Source: Paenibacillus dokdonensis (GTDB lineage Bacteria > Bacillota > Bacilli > Paenibacillales > Paenibacillaceae). Taken from it: a DNA stretch of 64,000 bases. Location of the stretch: assembly GCF_004916975.1 (NCBI RefSeq), contig NZ_STGQ01000001.1, forward strand, positions 1,884,993-1,948,992. Direction: 5' to 3'. Made by a program: the position numbers and the translations under genes. Shown here one piece after another: positions 53,457-62,297 of this stretch (position 1 is the stretch's first letter; every line of letters begins with the position of its first letter). The notes under the pieces are model-generated. The model did no database searches. It saw nothing but the letters and a program-made list of their open reading frames with translations, and was not told the DNA's origin.

Positions 53457-54164
53457 CTATTTTTTTGCTGAACGTGCTTTGCTTGCCGATTGCCCCTTTG
53501 CACTATTTACAACGAAGGCATCTCCCGAACGGTTGGGATCCCCAGGAATGGAGGTCACCGTGTTACCTTGGATCATGATACCGCGCTGTGCTGAGGTCAG
53601 ATGTGGGCTCCTGCCGTTTAATCGGCAGCATGTAAAAGAAACTGCTGAGATTTGGGCCATTTTGGATATAAAAGCGCCTACTTGAGGTGCCTCCACGATC
53701 CATTCTGCCGAGGTTTGAGGACCGGTATAGCGTTTTGTTGTCCTAAATGTCCAGTTTTGGGTTGTATTGCGCATATAAATAAGCCAGGTAGAGCCCTTTA
53801 GTTTTGAGATAACCGCATGGATTCGATCACCGGGTTGAACCGGTTTGGGAATGAGAGTCATCACATTAGGGAGGATCTCCCACCATGCGTAGTAATGCGC
53901 TTTTCCATTTACAAAATCATGTCCGGTTCCCGTTTGAATCAGGCTGGTATTCCCAAAGCCATCGATTCCAATCCATGCTGAAGAGTAGGATGGTGTGGTA
54001 CTTGGCCGCACAAAGGGGACGGTCCACTTTGCGGAAATACGCCGGAACGATTTAGTACGTCCAGAGATGGCATAGCCGCTCCAATTGGAAGATATCCAAC
54101 CCAAGCTGTTAAGCTGTGGTTTGCCGGGCTTTTCCAACAAGCATACTCTGTGAGTCTTATTCAT
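53457..54164 (-). CDS. G1-family (eqolisin) glutamic endopeptidase
   Basis: ATG 54164 is the start, with GGTGG close before; GTG codons further up are less likely. The 235-residue protein matches the eqolisin lectin-like fold: NSLGWISSNWSGYA opening, Gln77 in GFGNTSLIQTGTG, YYAWWEILPN, and Glu in TSAEWIVEAPQVG. Gln and Glu form the catalytic dyad of this family, acid-active peptidases best known from fungi. No signal peptide is present at this start, although most known members are secreted. A basic tail (SASKARSAKK) ends the protein. It is transcribed alone. Confidence 0.85.
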   Translation of the reverse strand: MNKTHRVCLLEKPGKPQLNSLGWISSNWSGYAISGRTKSFRRISAKWTVPFVRPSTTPSYSSAWIGIDGFGNTSLIQTGTGHDFVNGKAHYYAWWEILPNVMTLIPKPVQPGDRIHAVISKLKGSTWLIYMRNTTQNWTFRTTKRYTGPQTSAEWIVEAPQVGAFISKMAQISAVSFTCCRLNGRSPHLTSAQRGIMIQGNTVTSIPGDPNRSGDAFVVNSAKGQSASKARSAKK

Positions 54165-54355
54165 ATATTCCACCACCTATGAAGTTGAATTTCGATAATC
54201 TATCATATGCGGTGATAGAAGGTGCGAGTGGGGATATGGAGGTTATTAAAAGCTTGTTTTTGAAAGGAATTAAGCAACCTTACAGGCTGTTGAATTGTTA
54301 TCATATATGAAGAAGTCAAATATGAGATGTTCGATCGGGGGGCTTAAAAGTATAG

Positions 54356-54454
54356 ATGTCTATTAATTGGATGAGTATATTTATTGTTTTGTTGTTAGGA
54401 GTTGTTGTGATTTTAGGTATTATTGGGATATTGAGGTTTATTTTTAGACGCTAA
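54356..54454 (+). CDS. Small single-span membrane protein, hypothetical
   Basis: A 32-codon frame codes for a hydrophobic helix (VLLLGVVVILGIIGIL) with a basic end (FRR). GGGGGG lies 15 nt upstream, which is further than usual, so translation is uncertain. I do not recognise the product. Confidence 0.35.
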   Translation: MSINWMSIFIVLLLGVVVILGIIGILRFIFRR

Positions 54455-54523
54455 TTTTGTATTTAATTAAAATTTGGACTCGAAAGGAATTTTGTTTCTC
54501 ATCATCATGAAGGTGGGGATTAT

Positions 54524-55822
54524 TTGTATACAAAGAAATGTACTTTAGAGTTATTCCGTCAAAACTTGGGGACTGCTGATTCGTTACTGCAATCTAATCT
54601 GGCTCAGAGTTTAGATCGTTTTGCTAAGGTAGAACCTCATATCCAAGCCTTTATTCATGAGAATAACAAGGAAGAAAGAATTATGAGCGAGATTGATGAT
54701 CTATCCATGAAATATTCAGGTCATGATCAACCTCCTCTATTTGGAATACCGGTAGCAATTAAAGATTTAATTCACATCAACGGCTTACCTACATATGCAG
54801 GATCAAATCTCCCTGCAGCCGCTCTTACCGGACAGGAAGGGAGTTTCGTAAAACGATTGCGTGAAATGGGTGTATGGGTCACAGGGAAGACAGTAACAGA
54901 AGAGTTCGCTTACGCCGGTCCTATTCCAACCCGAAACCCTCACAACTGGAACCACACCGCAGGAGGCTCCAGTGCGGGGTCCGCTGCAGCTGTAGCTGCC
55001 GGTATTTGTCCTGTTGCGATAGGAACGCAAACACTGCGTTCCGTTACCGCGCCTGCCTCCTTTTGCGGTATTGTTGGTTTTAAACCCAGTTATGCCCGCA
55101 TCCCGATGGATGGCATCATATTGCTATCGCCATCTTTTGATACGCTGGGTTTATTCACACAGGATATGGCGAGTATGGAATATATCTCAGCACATCTCAT
55201 TCCGGAGTGGAAGCCATTTCGATCTGATCGTAAACCTGTACTGGGTATCCCAAATGGTGTATATATGACTTTAATGTTCGACGAAATTCGAAACGCCTTT
55301 CAGGACCAGATCAGGAAGCTGGAGGAGGAAGGCTTCACAATAAGAACGGTTGATATGCCATGGAGTGATGAGTTTATATATGGCGATGATTTATTGAGGT
55401 TCGTTCAGGGGGAGATGGCCCGCGAGCATGAAATATTATTTGAGCAGCACAAAGGCTGTTATGGACCGGCTGTGCGTGATGCGATCTTGGCAGGCCAGAT
55501 GATGGAGGAGATAGAGCTGGATGGCTATCGTAAGGGTCAAATATCATTAAGGAATGATCTCCTGGAAATTCAACAGAAGGAGGGAATCGATCTTTGGGTA
55601 TCTCCGGCACAAGGAGGAACTGCACCACTGTCGGGAGGACGTACAGGATGGGCCGGCATGACTGCCATTTGGACATATGCGGGACTTCCAACGATGAGCA
55701 TACCTTCAGCGACAGTTCATGATATGCCTTTAGGATTTCAGTGTATTGGGAGCTATGGGAGAGATGAAGAATTGATATACTGGTCGAAACAGTTGTCCGA
55801 GGTTCTGAACTCACATAAGTAG
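54524..55822 (+). CDS. Amidase-signature family protein
   Basis: TTG 54524 follows AAGGTGG by 7 nt. The 432-residue enzyme has the Ser-cisSer-Lys triad: Lys80 in PVAIKDLIH, the Ser149/Ser150 pair in AGGSSAGSAAA and Ser173 in TLRSVTAPAS. The usual GGS turn before the nucleophile is TLRS here, a departure from the GGSIR-type consensus. Family members hydrolyse amides or act in GatA; length and absence of GatB/C nearby argue for a stand-alone amidase. A strong terminator follows. Confidence 0.9.
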   Translation: MYTKKCTLELFRQNLGTADSLLQSNLAQSLDRFAKVEPHIQAFIHENNKEERIMSEIDDLSMKYSGHDQPPLFGIPVAIKDLIHINGLPTYAGSNLPAAALTGQEGSFVKRLREMGVWVTGKTVTEEFAYAGPIPTRNPHNWNHTAGGSSAGSAAAVAAGICPVAIGTQTLRSVTAPASFCGIVGFKPSYARIPMDGIILLSPSFDTLGLFTQDMASMEYISAHLIPEWKPFRSDRKPVLGIPNGVYMTLMFDEIRNAFQDQIRKLEEEGFTIRTVDMPWSDEFIYGDDLLRFVQGEMAREHEILFEQHKGCYGPAVRDAILAGQMMEEIELDGYRKGQISLRNDLLEIQQKEGIDLWVSPAQGGTAPLSGGRTGWAGMTAIWTYAGLPTMSIPSATVHDMPLGFQCIGSYGRDEELIYWSKQLSEVLNSHK

Positions 55823-55842
55823 ACTTAATAACGAATAATACT

Positions 55843-55891
55843 AGAAGTCATATAGGCGCCGGTAGATGCTGCCTCTATGACTTCTTTTTTT
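55843..55891 (+). terminator. Terminator after the amidase gene
   Basis: AGAAGTCATA and TATGACTTCT form a 10-bp stem with a seven-T tail. Confidence 0.85.
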
Positions 55892-56075
55892 AGGTAGTCA
55901 TTTGGCTGATTCAGCCGATCAGATGATGAAATTTAAAGAAGTGAAAATATTAAAAGCTTATGTAAATGATTTGTAATTGTTTGACGATACGATCAGTTCT
56001 ACAATTTGAAGAAACGAAGGCGATGTATGCATCAATGGATTCAATTTGGGGCGGTACCGGGATAGATCATGCGTT

Positions 56076-56117
56076 AAGAAGCCTGCGGAGTATTTTTACT
56101 CGTCAGGCTTCTTTGTT
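56076..56117 (+). terminator. Second hairpin in the leader of the DUF2264 gene
   Basis: AAGAAGCCTG and CAGGCTTCTT flank an inner AGTA/TACT pair, followed by TGTTT. It lies 110 bp before the DUF2264 start and may be an attenuator or the end of an unrecognised short transcript. Confidence 0.65.
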
Positions 56118-56228
56118 TCACGACAAAAAAACGAATATTAATTTAAAGTTTTTAGCGGGAAATCAGTATGTGACCGGTGAATATATGTTTTAGGACTTCA
56201 TTCTGAACAGAAGAAAGGAAGAGGGACC

Positions 56229-58094
56229 ATGGAGCAGAAAGTTAAGTCTTCCCATCACTTTCAGTTTCGGACGAAGGCTGATATGCAGCAGGCTGTGCTT
56301 GCTACATTGGAGCCTTTGAAAAATCACTTCACCTCCGGAAACTCGGGCCTACAGCTTGGATCCACAGCCGCGATGCACAATGAGGTACTAGCGCTTATGG
56401 AGGCTTTTTCAAGGCCCTTATGGGGGCTTGTTCCCCATGCCGGCGGGGGCGGCGAATCCGATTTATGGCCAACATACCTTAAAGGAATAATCAATGGGAC
56501 CAATCCTGAGCATGAGGAGTACTGGGGAGAATTCGTAACTCAGGACCAACGGATGGTTGAGCAGGCCGTATTCGGACTCGGACTAGCACTCGCTCCGCAT
56601 AAGCTGTGGGACCCCCTCAGCGAACTTGAGAAGCAGCAGCTATTCCGGTGGCTTAATCAGATCAACCTGGTGGATCATTCCAATCCCAACAATTGGTTGA
56701 TGTTCACCGTGCTTGTGAATGTCGGCTTTAAAAAGGTGGGAATGCCTTATAATCAGGCGATCATGGATGAATACCTAGAGGCAATCGACACTTATTATTT
56801 AGGTGACGGATGGTATTCGGACGGGAAGACGGATCAACGTGATTACTATGTTCCGTTCGGGATGCATTACTATACTTTGATTTACGCTAAGCTGATGGAG
56901 CATGACGACCCGGAACGTGCCAAGGTGTATCGTGAGCGTGCCAAGACATTTGCCGAGCAGTTCATCTATTGGTTCGCCGAAGATGGAAGCAGTCTACCCT
57001 TCGGTCGGAGTCAGACGTACCGCTTCGCTCAAGTCTCCTTCTGGTGTGCGCTCGTATTTGCCGGTGTTGAGCCGTTTTCACTTGGGGTCATGAAAGGAAT
57101 CATTATGCGGCATTTGCGCTGGTGGTTTGCTCAGCCTATCTTCACGTCCGATGGATTGTTAAGCATCGGTTATGCGTATCCCAATTTGATCATGGGGGAG
57201 AGCTACAATGCTCCTGGATCGCCTTATTGGGGATATAAAGCATTTATCATTTTGGATTTGCCGGATGATCATCCATTCTGGTCTGCGGAAGAAGAACCGC
57301 TGCCTACTTTAAGACCTCTTTCTGCGCAGCCTCATGCAAGGATGATTCTCTGTCGAACAGAGGATGAAGGGCATGTTGTTGCTCTGGCATCCGGCCAAAT
57401 GGCTAATTTTGAGCTGGCGCATAACGCAGCCAAATATTCGAAATTTGCCTATTCCACACGATTTGGGTTCAGTGTTCCCAAAGGTTATTATGGACTGGCA
57501 CAAGGGGCATACGACTCAACGCTTGCCTTGTGCGAGAATGATGAGCACTATCGTGTGAGGCGGTATTGCGAGGAATTCCTTATTGATGAGCAATATGTCT
57601 ATTCGAGATGGCTCCCCTGGCGTGATGTAGAAGTACGGACTTGGCTTATTCCGGCGGGAATGTGGCATGTGCGGATTCATCGTATTCTCACCAGCCGCTG
57701 CCTGGCTGCGGCTGAAGGCGGATTTGCGGTAGGAAGAATGACGGATTATTCCTTGCGGGAAGCAGATGCGGTCGCAGCCGCACCGGGTCGAATCGCCGCC
57801 ATGATGCCTGGTGGCATTAGTGGCGTGGTGAATGTACAGGGGTATACGAATGCAGTCATGATATATCCCGAAGCCAATACCAATCTGCTTAAGCCAAGAA
57901 CGATGATTCCTACGTTGACGGTTCAGATGGAACCGGGTGAACATCTGCTGATATCCTCTATATTTGGAGCATCGAATAGCGAAGAGAATCAAAGGCATTA
58001 CAGCCTCCCACCGGTCGTGGAAAAGACGCCGGAGGGACGGATTATCGTATCGGATGCCGAGAGCAAGACAGTATATTTCAGTATGGAGATTTAG
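56229..58094 (+). CDS. DUF2264-containing protein, putative glycan-processing enzyme
   Basis: The 621-residue protein is a DUF2264 member: an N-terminal all-helical (alpha/alpha) toroid (about 10-370; EALMEAFSRPLWGLVPHAG, YSDGKTDQRDYYVPFGMHYY, DGSSLPFGRSQTYRF) and a C-terminal beta domain (about 375-620). The fold recalls heparinase-type and GH88/105-type toroids. These genes usually sit near unsaturated uronyl hydrolases, as here with GH88 265 bp downstream. I would expect it to act on uronate-containing oligosaccharides, but the reaction is not established. There is no signal peptide, so it is cytoplasmic. AAGGAAGAGGG precedes ATG 56229. Confidence 0.85.
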   Translation: MEQKVKSSHHFQFRTKADMQQAVLATLEPLKNHFTSGNSGLQLGSTAAMHNEVLALMEAFSRPLWGLVPHAGGGGESDLWPTYLKGIINGTNPEHEEYWGEFVTQDQRMVEQAVFGLGLALAPHKLWDPLSELEKQQLFRWLNQINLVDHSNPNNWLMFTVLVNVGFKKVGMPYNQAIMDEYLEAIDTYYLGDGWYSDGKTDQRDYYVPFGMHYYTLIYAKLMEHDDPERAKVYRERAKTFAEQFIYWFAEDGSSLPFGRSQTYRFAQVSFWCALVFAGVEPFSLGVMKGIIMRHLRWWFAQPIFTSDGLLSIGYAYPNLIMGESYNAPGSPYWGYKAFIILDLPDDHPFWSAEEEPLPTLRPLSAQPHARMILCRTEDEGHVVALASGQMANFELAHNAAKYSKFAYSTRFGFSVPKGYYGLAQGAYDSTLALCENDEHYRVRRYCEEFLIDEQYVYSRWLPWRDVEVRTWLIPAGMWHVRIHRILTSRCLAAAEGGFAVGRMTDYSLREADAVAAAPGRIAAMMPGGISGVVNVQGYTNAVMIYPEANTNLLKPRTMIPTLTVQMEPGEHLLISSIFGASNSEENQRHYSLPPVVEKTPEGRIIVSDAESKTVYFSMEI

Positions 58095-58359
58095 AGGAAT
58101 GAAGCCTGTCATTATCGGCTCAACACTAGAATTAGTTCTTAACATTGTGAAGTCAGGCCGCTGCGGTTACGGATCATTCTTACGATCGCTGTTGTCTCCA
58201 AATTTCTTGATTATATCTTTTCATAAGGGGAGAAATTCGGAGACAAAGGCGAACGCTGCGCTTCTTCAGAACGATTCCGTTCCCTTCGCTAATTTTGCAT
58301 CTTGGCAAGCACTAAATAGATGTTGAGCCTTTTATGATTCTATTAATTTAGATGAGGAG

Positions 58360-59490
58360 ATGAAGAACATGTGGAACAATGCTATAGAGGATGCACTCCT
58401 GAAAATAAAACAAAATATCCTGAAACATCCGGGTCAATTGCCTCATATTACCGAAGGAGAGAAGTACGAGTGGGGAGACAATAATGACTGGATCGAAGGA
58501 TTTTATGTCGGTATGATGTGGCTCGCTTATGAGTACGGACAAGATCCGTTCTATAAAGAAGCGGCTGAAGCCTATCTCGCCAATTTTAAAGATAGGCTGG
58601 ATCGGCATGTGGCCTTAGACCATCATGATATTGGTTTCTTGTATTCATTGTCTGCGGTAGCGGAATGGCGCGTTACCGGGAATTCTGCTGCCCGTGATGC
58701 TGCTCTCCAGGCTGCGGACAAGCTGTTGATGCGGTGGCGGCCACGGATCGGAATTATTCAGGCGTGGGGGAAAGAAGACGATCCGGACAACGGAGGAAGG
58801 ATGATTATCGATTGCTTGCTTAATCTCCCGCTTCTGTTTTGGGCGCATGAGCAGACGGGTGAGGCCAAGTATTATGATATCGCCATGCAGCATGCCCTGC
58901 AAAGCCAGAAGTTTCTGGTACGCGGAGATGGCTCTTCCTATCATACTTTTTATTTTCACACGGAGAATGGAAATGCGCTCCGGGGCGGTACCCACCAAGG
59001 TTATCAGGATGGGTCGACCTGGACAAGAGGTCAGGCATGGGGAATTTACGGCTTCGCTCTAGCCTACAGATATACAAAGCACGAAGCCTTTTTGGATACT
59101 TCGAAACGATTGGCCAAATATTTTATCCAGCATTTGCCCGAGGACGCTGTCGTATATTGGGATTTTGATGTTATGGTTGAAGACGTCACTCCGCGCGACA
59201 GCTCGGCATCTGCAATTGCAGCCTGCGGCCTGCTTGAGCTGCTGGAACTCATGGAAGACTGCGATCCGGACCGGACTGTGTTCGAAGACGCGCTCAATCG
59301 CAGCATGAAATCACTGGTGGAGCATTATGCTTCGACAGGTCAGGCAGATGCCGAAGGATTGCTGAAGCATGGCTCCTATCATGTGAGGGGGGACCGGGCT
59401 CCGGATGATTATATGATCTGGGGAGATTACTTCTATCTGGAAGCACTGGTGCGGATTGAAAAAGGCAATAAGGGATATTGGTATGTATAG
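58360..59490 (+). CDS. GH88 unsaturated glucuronyl hydrolase
   Basis: The 376-residue protein is an alpha6/alpha6 barrel with the GH88 catalytic residues: Asp90 in LDHHDIGFLY and Asp151 in GGRMIIDCLLNLPLLFWA, matching Asp88 and Asp149 of the Bacillus sp. GL1 enzyme. GYQDGSTWTRGQAWGIYGFALAYR is also diagnostic. It releases unsaturated uronic acid from oligosaccharides left by polysaccharide lyases such as those cutting hyaluronan, xanthan or chondroitin. It lacks a signal peptide and so works after import. DUF2264 lies upstream, and ABC genes lie 6 kb away. Confidence 0.93.
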   Translation: MKNMWNNAIEDALLKIKQNILKHPGQLPHITEGEKYEWGDNNDWIEGFYVGMMWLAYEYGQDPFYKEAAEAYLANFKDRLDRHVALDHHDIGFLYSLSAVAEWRVTGNSAARDAALQAADKLLMRWRPRIGIIQAWGKEDDPDNGGRMIIDCLLNLPLLFWAHEQTGEAKYYDIAMQHALQSQKFLVRGDGSSYHTFYFHTENGNALRGGTHQGYQDGSTWTRGQAWGIYGFALAYRYTKHEAFLDTSKRLAKYFIQHLPEDAVVYWDFDVMVEDVTPRDSSASAIAACGLLELLELMEDCDPDRTVFEDALNRSMKSLVEHYASTGQADAEGLLKHGSYHVRGDRAPDDYMIWGDYFYLEALVRIEKGNKGYWYV

Positions 59491-59516
59491 AATCTGTTGA
59501 TCGTAATGCATGGCTA

Positions 59517-59551
59517 AACCTCTGATAGCATTATTCTCAGAGGTTTTTTTG
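59517..59551 (+). terminator. Terminator after the GH88 gene
   Basis: AAACCTCTGA and TCAGAGGTTT form a 10-bp stem, followed by seven T residues. Confidence 0.87.
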
Positions 59552-59668
59552 GTTGTCGGCTTCCTTTATTGTTCAGGAAATGAAGGAAATGAAGGAGATG
59601 AATCGGAAATAGACGAAATAAATAAGTACTTGCAGGATCTCATAAAGAAACCAGGAGGAAACAAATCT

Positions 59669-60082
59669 ATGCGGTTTATGATGATTGTCAAAGCAACGTC
59701 AGATTCTGAAGCGGGTGTAATGCCCAGTCCAGAATTACTGGAAGCCATGCTGAGATACAACGAGGAGCTGGCCAAGGCTGGAATATTGTTGGCTGCAGAT
59801 GGCCTACAGTCCAGTTCGAGCGGAATCCGAATTTCATACCCTGAACCAGGCGGGAAACCGAAAGTCATCGACGGTCCGTTCACTGAAACAAAAGAAATAA
59901 TTGCTGGCTATACGCTGATTGAGGTCAAATCCAGGGAAGAAGCAGTGGAGTGGGCCATGCGCATGCCGGATCCGCATGGCAATGGGCAGGGTGAGATCGA
60001 GCTTAGACAGGTGTTTGAGCCGGAGGAATTATCCCCTCATGCGGGAATACAAAAACAGATCAGGCTGCAGTTTAAGCTGTGA
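59669..60082 (+). CDS. YCII-related DGPF-domain protein
   Basis: AGGAGG lies 9 nt before ATG 59669; the open frame extends upstream without a ribosome site. The 137-residue protein shows MRFMMIVKATSDSEAG, VIDGPFTETKEIIAGYTLIEV (the DGPF motif) and VEWAMRMPDPHGNGQGEIELRQ. DGPF proteins are small cytoplasmic dimers of unknown chemistry. They are the standard partners of ECF42 sigma factors, and the next gene, overlapping this stop, is one. Confidence 0.93.
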   Translation: MRFMMIVKATSDSEAGVMPSPELLEAMLRYNEELAKAGILLAADGLQSSSSGIRISYPEPGGKPKVIDGPFTETKEIIAGYTLIEVKSREEAVEWAMRMPDPHGNGQGEIELRQVFEPEELSPHAGIQKQIRLQFKL

Positions 60083-61344
60083 ATATGTCAAAAGCAGAGC
60101 GTACCATTGACGCGATTTGGCGGATCGAATCGGCAAAGTTAATTGCAGGGTTAACCCGGATGGTCCGTGACATTGGACTCGCTGAAGATCTTGCTCAAGA
60201 TGCCCTGGTGATCGCTCTCGAACGTTGGCCGGAATCCGGTATCCCTGACAATCCGGGAGCCTGGCTGATGACTACAGCCAAACGACGAGCAATTGATCTC
60301 CTGCGCCGAAATAAACTGCGTGATCAGAAGTATGAAGAGCTTGCCTACCATAAGGATTTATACACGGAGGAAGATCTGGACAGCAGGCTTGACGGAGAGA
60401 TCGGCGACGATCTCCTGCGATTGATCTTCATGACATGCCATCCGATTCTATCTCAGGAAGCGAGAGTTGCACTAACTCTGCGTTTGTTATGCGGACTCAC
60501 AACAGATGAAATTGCCCACGCCTTTCTTGCTGCTGAATCGACCATAGCTCAGCGGATTGTTCGTGCAAAGCGGACACTTAACTCCGCGAAAGTCCCTTTT
60601 GAGGTTCCCGCTGGTGAAGAACTGAACGACCGGATGTCGGCGGTGCTCGAAGTTATCTATTTGATGTTCAATGAAGGATACTCAGCAACTGCCGGTGAAG
60701 ATTGGATTCGTCCACTCCTTTGCCAGGAGGCATTAAGAATTGGGCGTGTGCTTGCAGAGATCGCACCAGCAGAGCCTGAAGTTCATGGTCTGGTTGCCTT
60801 GATGGAGATCCAATCTTCACGTTTTAGGACTCGTGTCACCCGTACAGGAGAGCCTGTACTCCTGCTGGATCAAAATCGTGCATTATGGGATCAGTTGCTA
60901 ATCCACCGTGGCTTGGCTGCACTCGAACGAAGTCAGAAACTCGGTCAACCGTACGGCCCATACGCTCTGCAAGCAGCTATCTCAGCCTGTCACGCTAAGG
61001 CGCATGAAGCTTCTGAGACCGACTGGCCGCGCATCGCCGCTTTGTACGAAGCGCTGTCACGCGTGACGCCTTCTCCCATCGTGGAGCTAAACCGTGCAGT
61101 AGCCATTTCAATGGCTTTTGGACCGGCTTTTGGACTTCAGATTGTTGATGAACTAAATGCGGAGCCGTCGCTGAGAGGGTACCATCTCCTTCCAAGTGTC
61201 CGGGGTGATCTTTTATACAAATTAAACCGGTTCAATGAGGCTCAGGAAGAGTTCGAACATGCTGCATCGTTGACGCGGAACGAACGTGAACGTGAACTTT
61301 TGCTGAAACGGGCTGCAGAGTGTGCGGTATGCAAAAAAAAATAA
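60079..61344 (+). CDS. ECF42-group RNA polymerase sigma factor
   Basis: GTG 60079 overlaps the stop of the DGPF gene; ATG 60085 is an alternative. The 421-residue protein has ECF regions 2 (IAGLTRMVRDIGLAEDLAQD, about 15-85) and 4 (LTLRLLCGLTTDEIAHAFL, about 125-180). A C-terminal extension of about 230 residues follows, ending in DLLYKLNRFNEAQEEFEHAASL and NERERELLLKRAAEC, the TPR-like part typical of group ECF42. These sigma factors lack anti-sigma factors; the extension is thought to control activity. DGPF, VOC and DUF1801 genes surround it, as usual for the group. A matching promoter lies at 61363. Confidence 0.93.
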   Translation: MNMSKAERTIDAIWRIESAKLIAGLTRMVRDIGLAEDLAQDALVIALERWPESGIPDNPGAWLMTTAKRRAIDLLRRNKLRDQKYEELAYHKDLYTEEDLDSRLDGEIGDDLLRLIFMTCHPILSQEARVALTLRLLCGLTTDEIAHAFLAAESTIAQRIVRAKRTLNSAKVPFEVPAGEELNDRMSAVLEVIYLMFNEGYSATAGEDWIRPLLCQEALRIGRVLAEIAPAEPEVHGLVALMEIQSSRFRTRVTRTGEPVLLLDQNRALWDQLLIHRGLAALERSQKLGQPYGPYALQAAISACHAKAHEASETDWPRIAALYEALSRVTPSPIVELNRAVAISMAFGPAFGLQIVDELNAEPSLRGYHLLPSVRGDLLYKLNRFNEAQEEFEHAASLTRNERERELLLKRAAECAVCKKK

Positions 61345-61362
61345 AAAAAAGTTTTAGAAGGT

Positions 61363-61389
61363 TGTCGATTTCCTTCCGTTTCATTCGTC
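61363..61389 (+). promoter_or_regulatory. ECF42-type promoter before the VOC gene
   Basis: TGTCGA (61363-61368) and CGTC (61386-61389) are separated by 17 nt. ECF42 promoters are reported to carry TGTCGA at -35 and a CGA/TC-type -10. The element lies 73 bp before the VOC start and 19 bp behind the sigma factor stop. Confidence 0.65.
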
Positions 61390-61462
61390 GTATTTATAGA
61401 GAACGGGTTAATAAGTTATATATTAGTCTCGAACTAAAATTTATTGAGAAAGGTTGTTGAAT

Positions 61463-61858
61463 ATGGGAGCACAATTAAATCCATACGTGATGTCGGAGGA
61501 TGCAAGAAAACAAGCAGAGTTTTACAAGCAAGCCCTTGGAGGTGAGATTCTCTCCGTCAAGACATTGGGTGAAGTGCCGGGTACACCGGAAGAGGCCAAG
61601 GACAGAGTGATGCATCTGGTTTTGACTATTGCCGGCACAAACACGTTATTCATGTCCGATTCTTTCCAACAAGTGTCCGGCAGCCGGAATATTAGCCTGT
61701 CCTTATCCTATGACAGTGAGTTTGAGGCGCGCACGGCATATGACAATCTCGGTGAAGGTGGCGTACTTCAGTATCCTTTCGAACTTCAGCCATGGGGGTC
61801 CTATTATGGAGAAGTCGTGGATCAGTTCGGAGTTACATGGCAAATCGTCAAACATTAA
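61463..61858 (+). CDS. VOC-family (PhnB-like) protein
   Basis: ATG 61463 follows GAAAGG by 9 nt. The 131-residue protein is a PhnB/YjdN-like VOC member: LNPYVMSEDARKQAEFYKQALGGE, VMHLVLTIAGTNTLFMSD, and PWGSYYGEVVDQFGVTWQIVKH at the end. Such proteins often stand in ECF42 clusters. It is probably expressed from the ECF42-type promoter upstream. Its substrate is unknown. Confidence 0.9.
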   Translation: MGAQLNPYVMSEDARKQAEFYKQALGGEILSVKTLGEVPGTPEEAKDRVMHLVLTIAGTNTLFMSDSFQQVSGSRNISLSLSYDSEFEARTAYDNLGEGGVLQYPFELQPWGSYYGEVVDQFGVTWQIVKH

Positions 61859-61905
61859 AGATTTAAGAATTTAAGATTCTATTTGATGAAAAAGGAGAAT
61901 ATGAT

Positions 61906-62247
61906 ATGAACCCGGAAGTAACAGATTTCATTGATGCGATTAAAGAACCTTGGCAGGGAGAACTTGCAAGCAGCCTTCGGGAGGTTGTCTATCAAGCTAT
62001 TCCCGAAGTGCAGGAGCGCATTCAGTATAAGAAACCCCATTTTTTGAAAAACGGGAAATATGCAGCCGTCATCTCCACTTCGAAAGATGCGGTTAGTTTT
62101 ACGGTCTTTAATACGAGTGAAATCGAGCTTCCCGAAGGATTGTTTGATGGTCCACCGGAGAGAAAAACGATGAAGCTGCGTCAAGGACAGACGTTTGATT
62201 CTGAACAACTGGTGGGATGGGTAAGCCTTGCATCCGCAGCACTTTAA
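61906..62247 (+). CDS. DUF1801-domain protein
   Basis: The 113-residue protein matches the YdhG/YdeI-like DUF1801 fold: LREVVYQAIPEVQERIQYKKPHF and KYAAVISTSKDAVSFTVFN. AAAGGAG precedes ATG 61906. It is 47 bp behind the VOC gene and probably in the same transcript, since no terminator separates them. These proteins are small cytoplasmic dimers of unknown function that often accompany DGPF and VOC genes. Confidence 0.88.
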   Translation: MNPEVTDFIDAIKEPWQGELASSLREVVYQAIPEVQERIQYKKPHFLKNGKYAAVISTSKDAVSFTVFNTSEIELPEGLFDGPPERKTMKLRQGQTFDSEQLVGWVSLASAAL

Positions 62248-62297
62248 CATCTTCTGCAAAGTAATAAGAACATTACATATATATGACATACACCTGG

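Larger units (their letters stand above)
55823..56228. other. Intergenic region with two terminator-like hairpins, no gene
   Basis: This 406-bp gap holds the amidase terminator, an A/T-rich stretch, a second hairpin, and the leader of the DUF2264 gene with AGAAAGGAAGAGGG as ribosome site. A 75-codon frame at 55966-56193 lacks any ribosome site and homology signature. No promoter could be set with confidence. Confidence 0.6.

Noticed and set aside
56040..56117. GGGGCGGTACCGGG followed by a terminator hairpin, resembling a T-box
   Set aside because: The bulge reads CGGT rather than the TGGN needed to pair with tRNA ends, no specifier stem is visible upstream, and the downstream genes have no amino-acid link.
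55966..56193. 75-codon frame in the gap before the DUF2264 gene
   Set aside because: It lacks a ribosome site and runs through a terminator-like hairpin; its composition resembles no family I know.
59555..59582. TGTCGG as an ECF42-type -35 before the DGPF gene
   Set aside because: No CGTC-like -10 lies at 16 to 18 nt, and it follows a terminator tail directly.
59579..59608. Repeats of GAAATGAAGG in the DGPF leader
   Set aside because: Only three short imperfect copies; the stretch is purine-rich and has no further sign of function.
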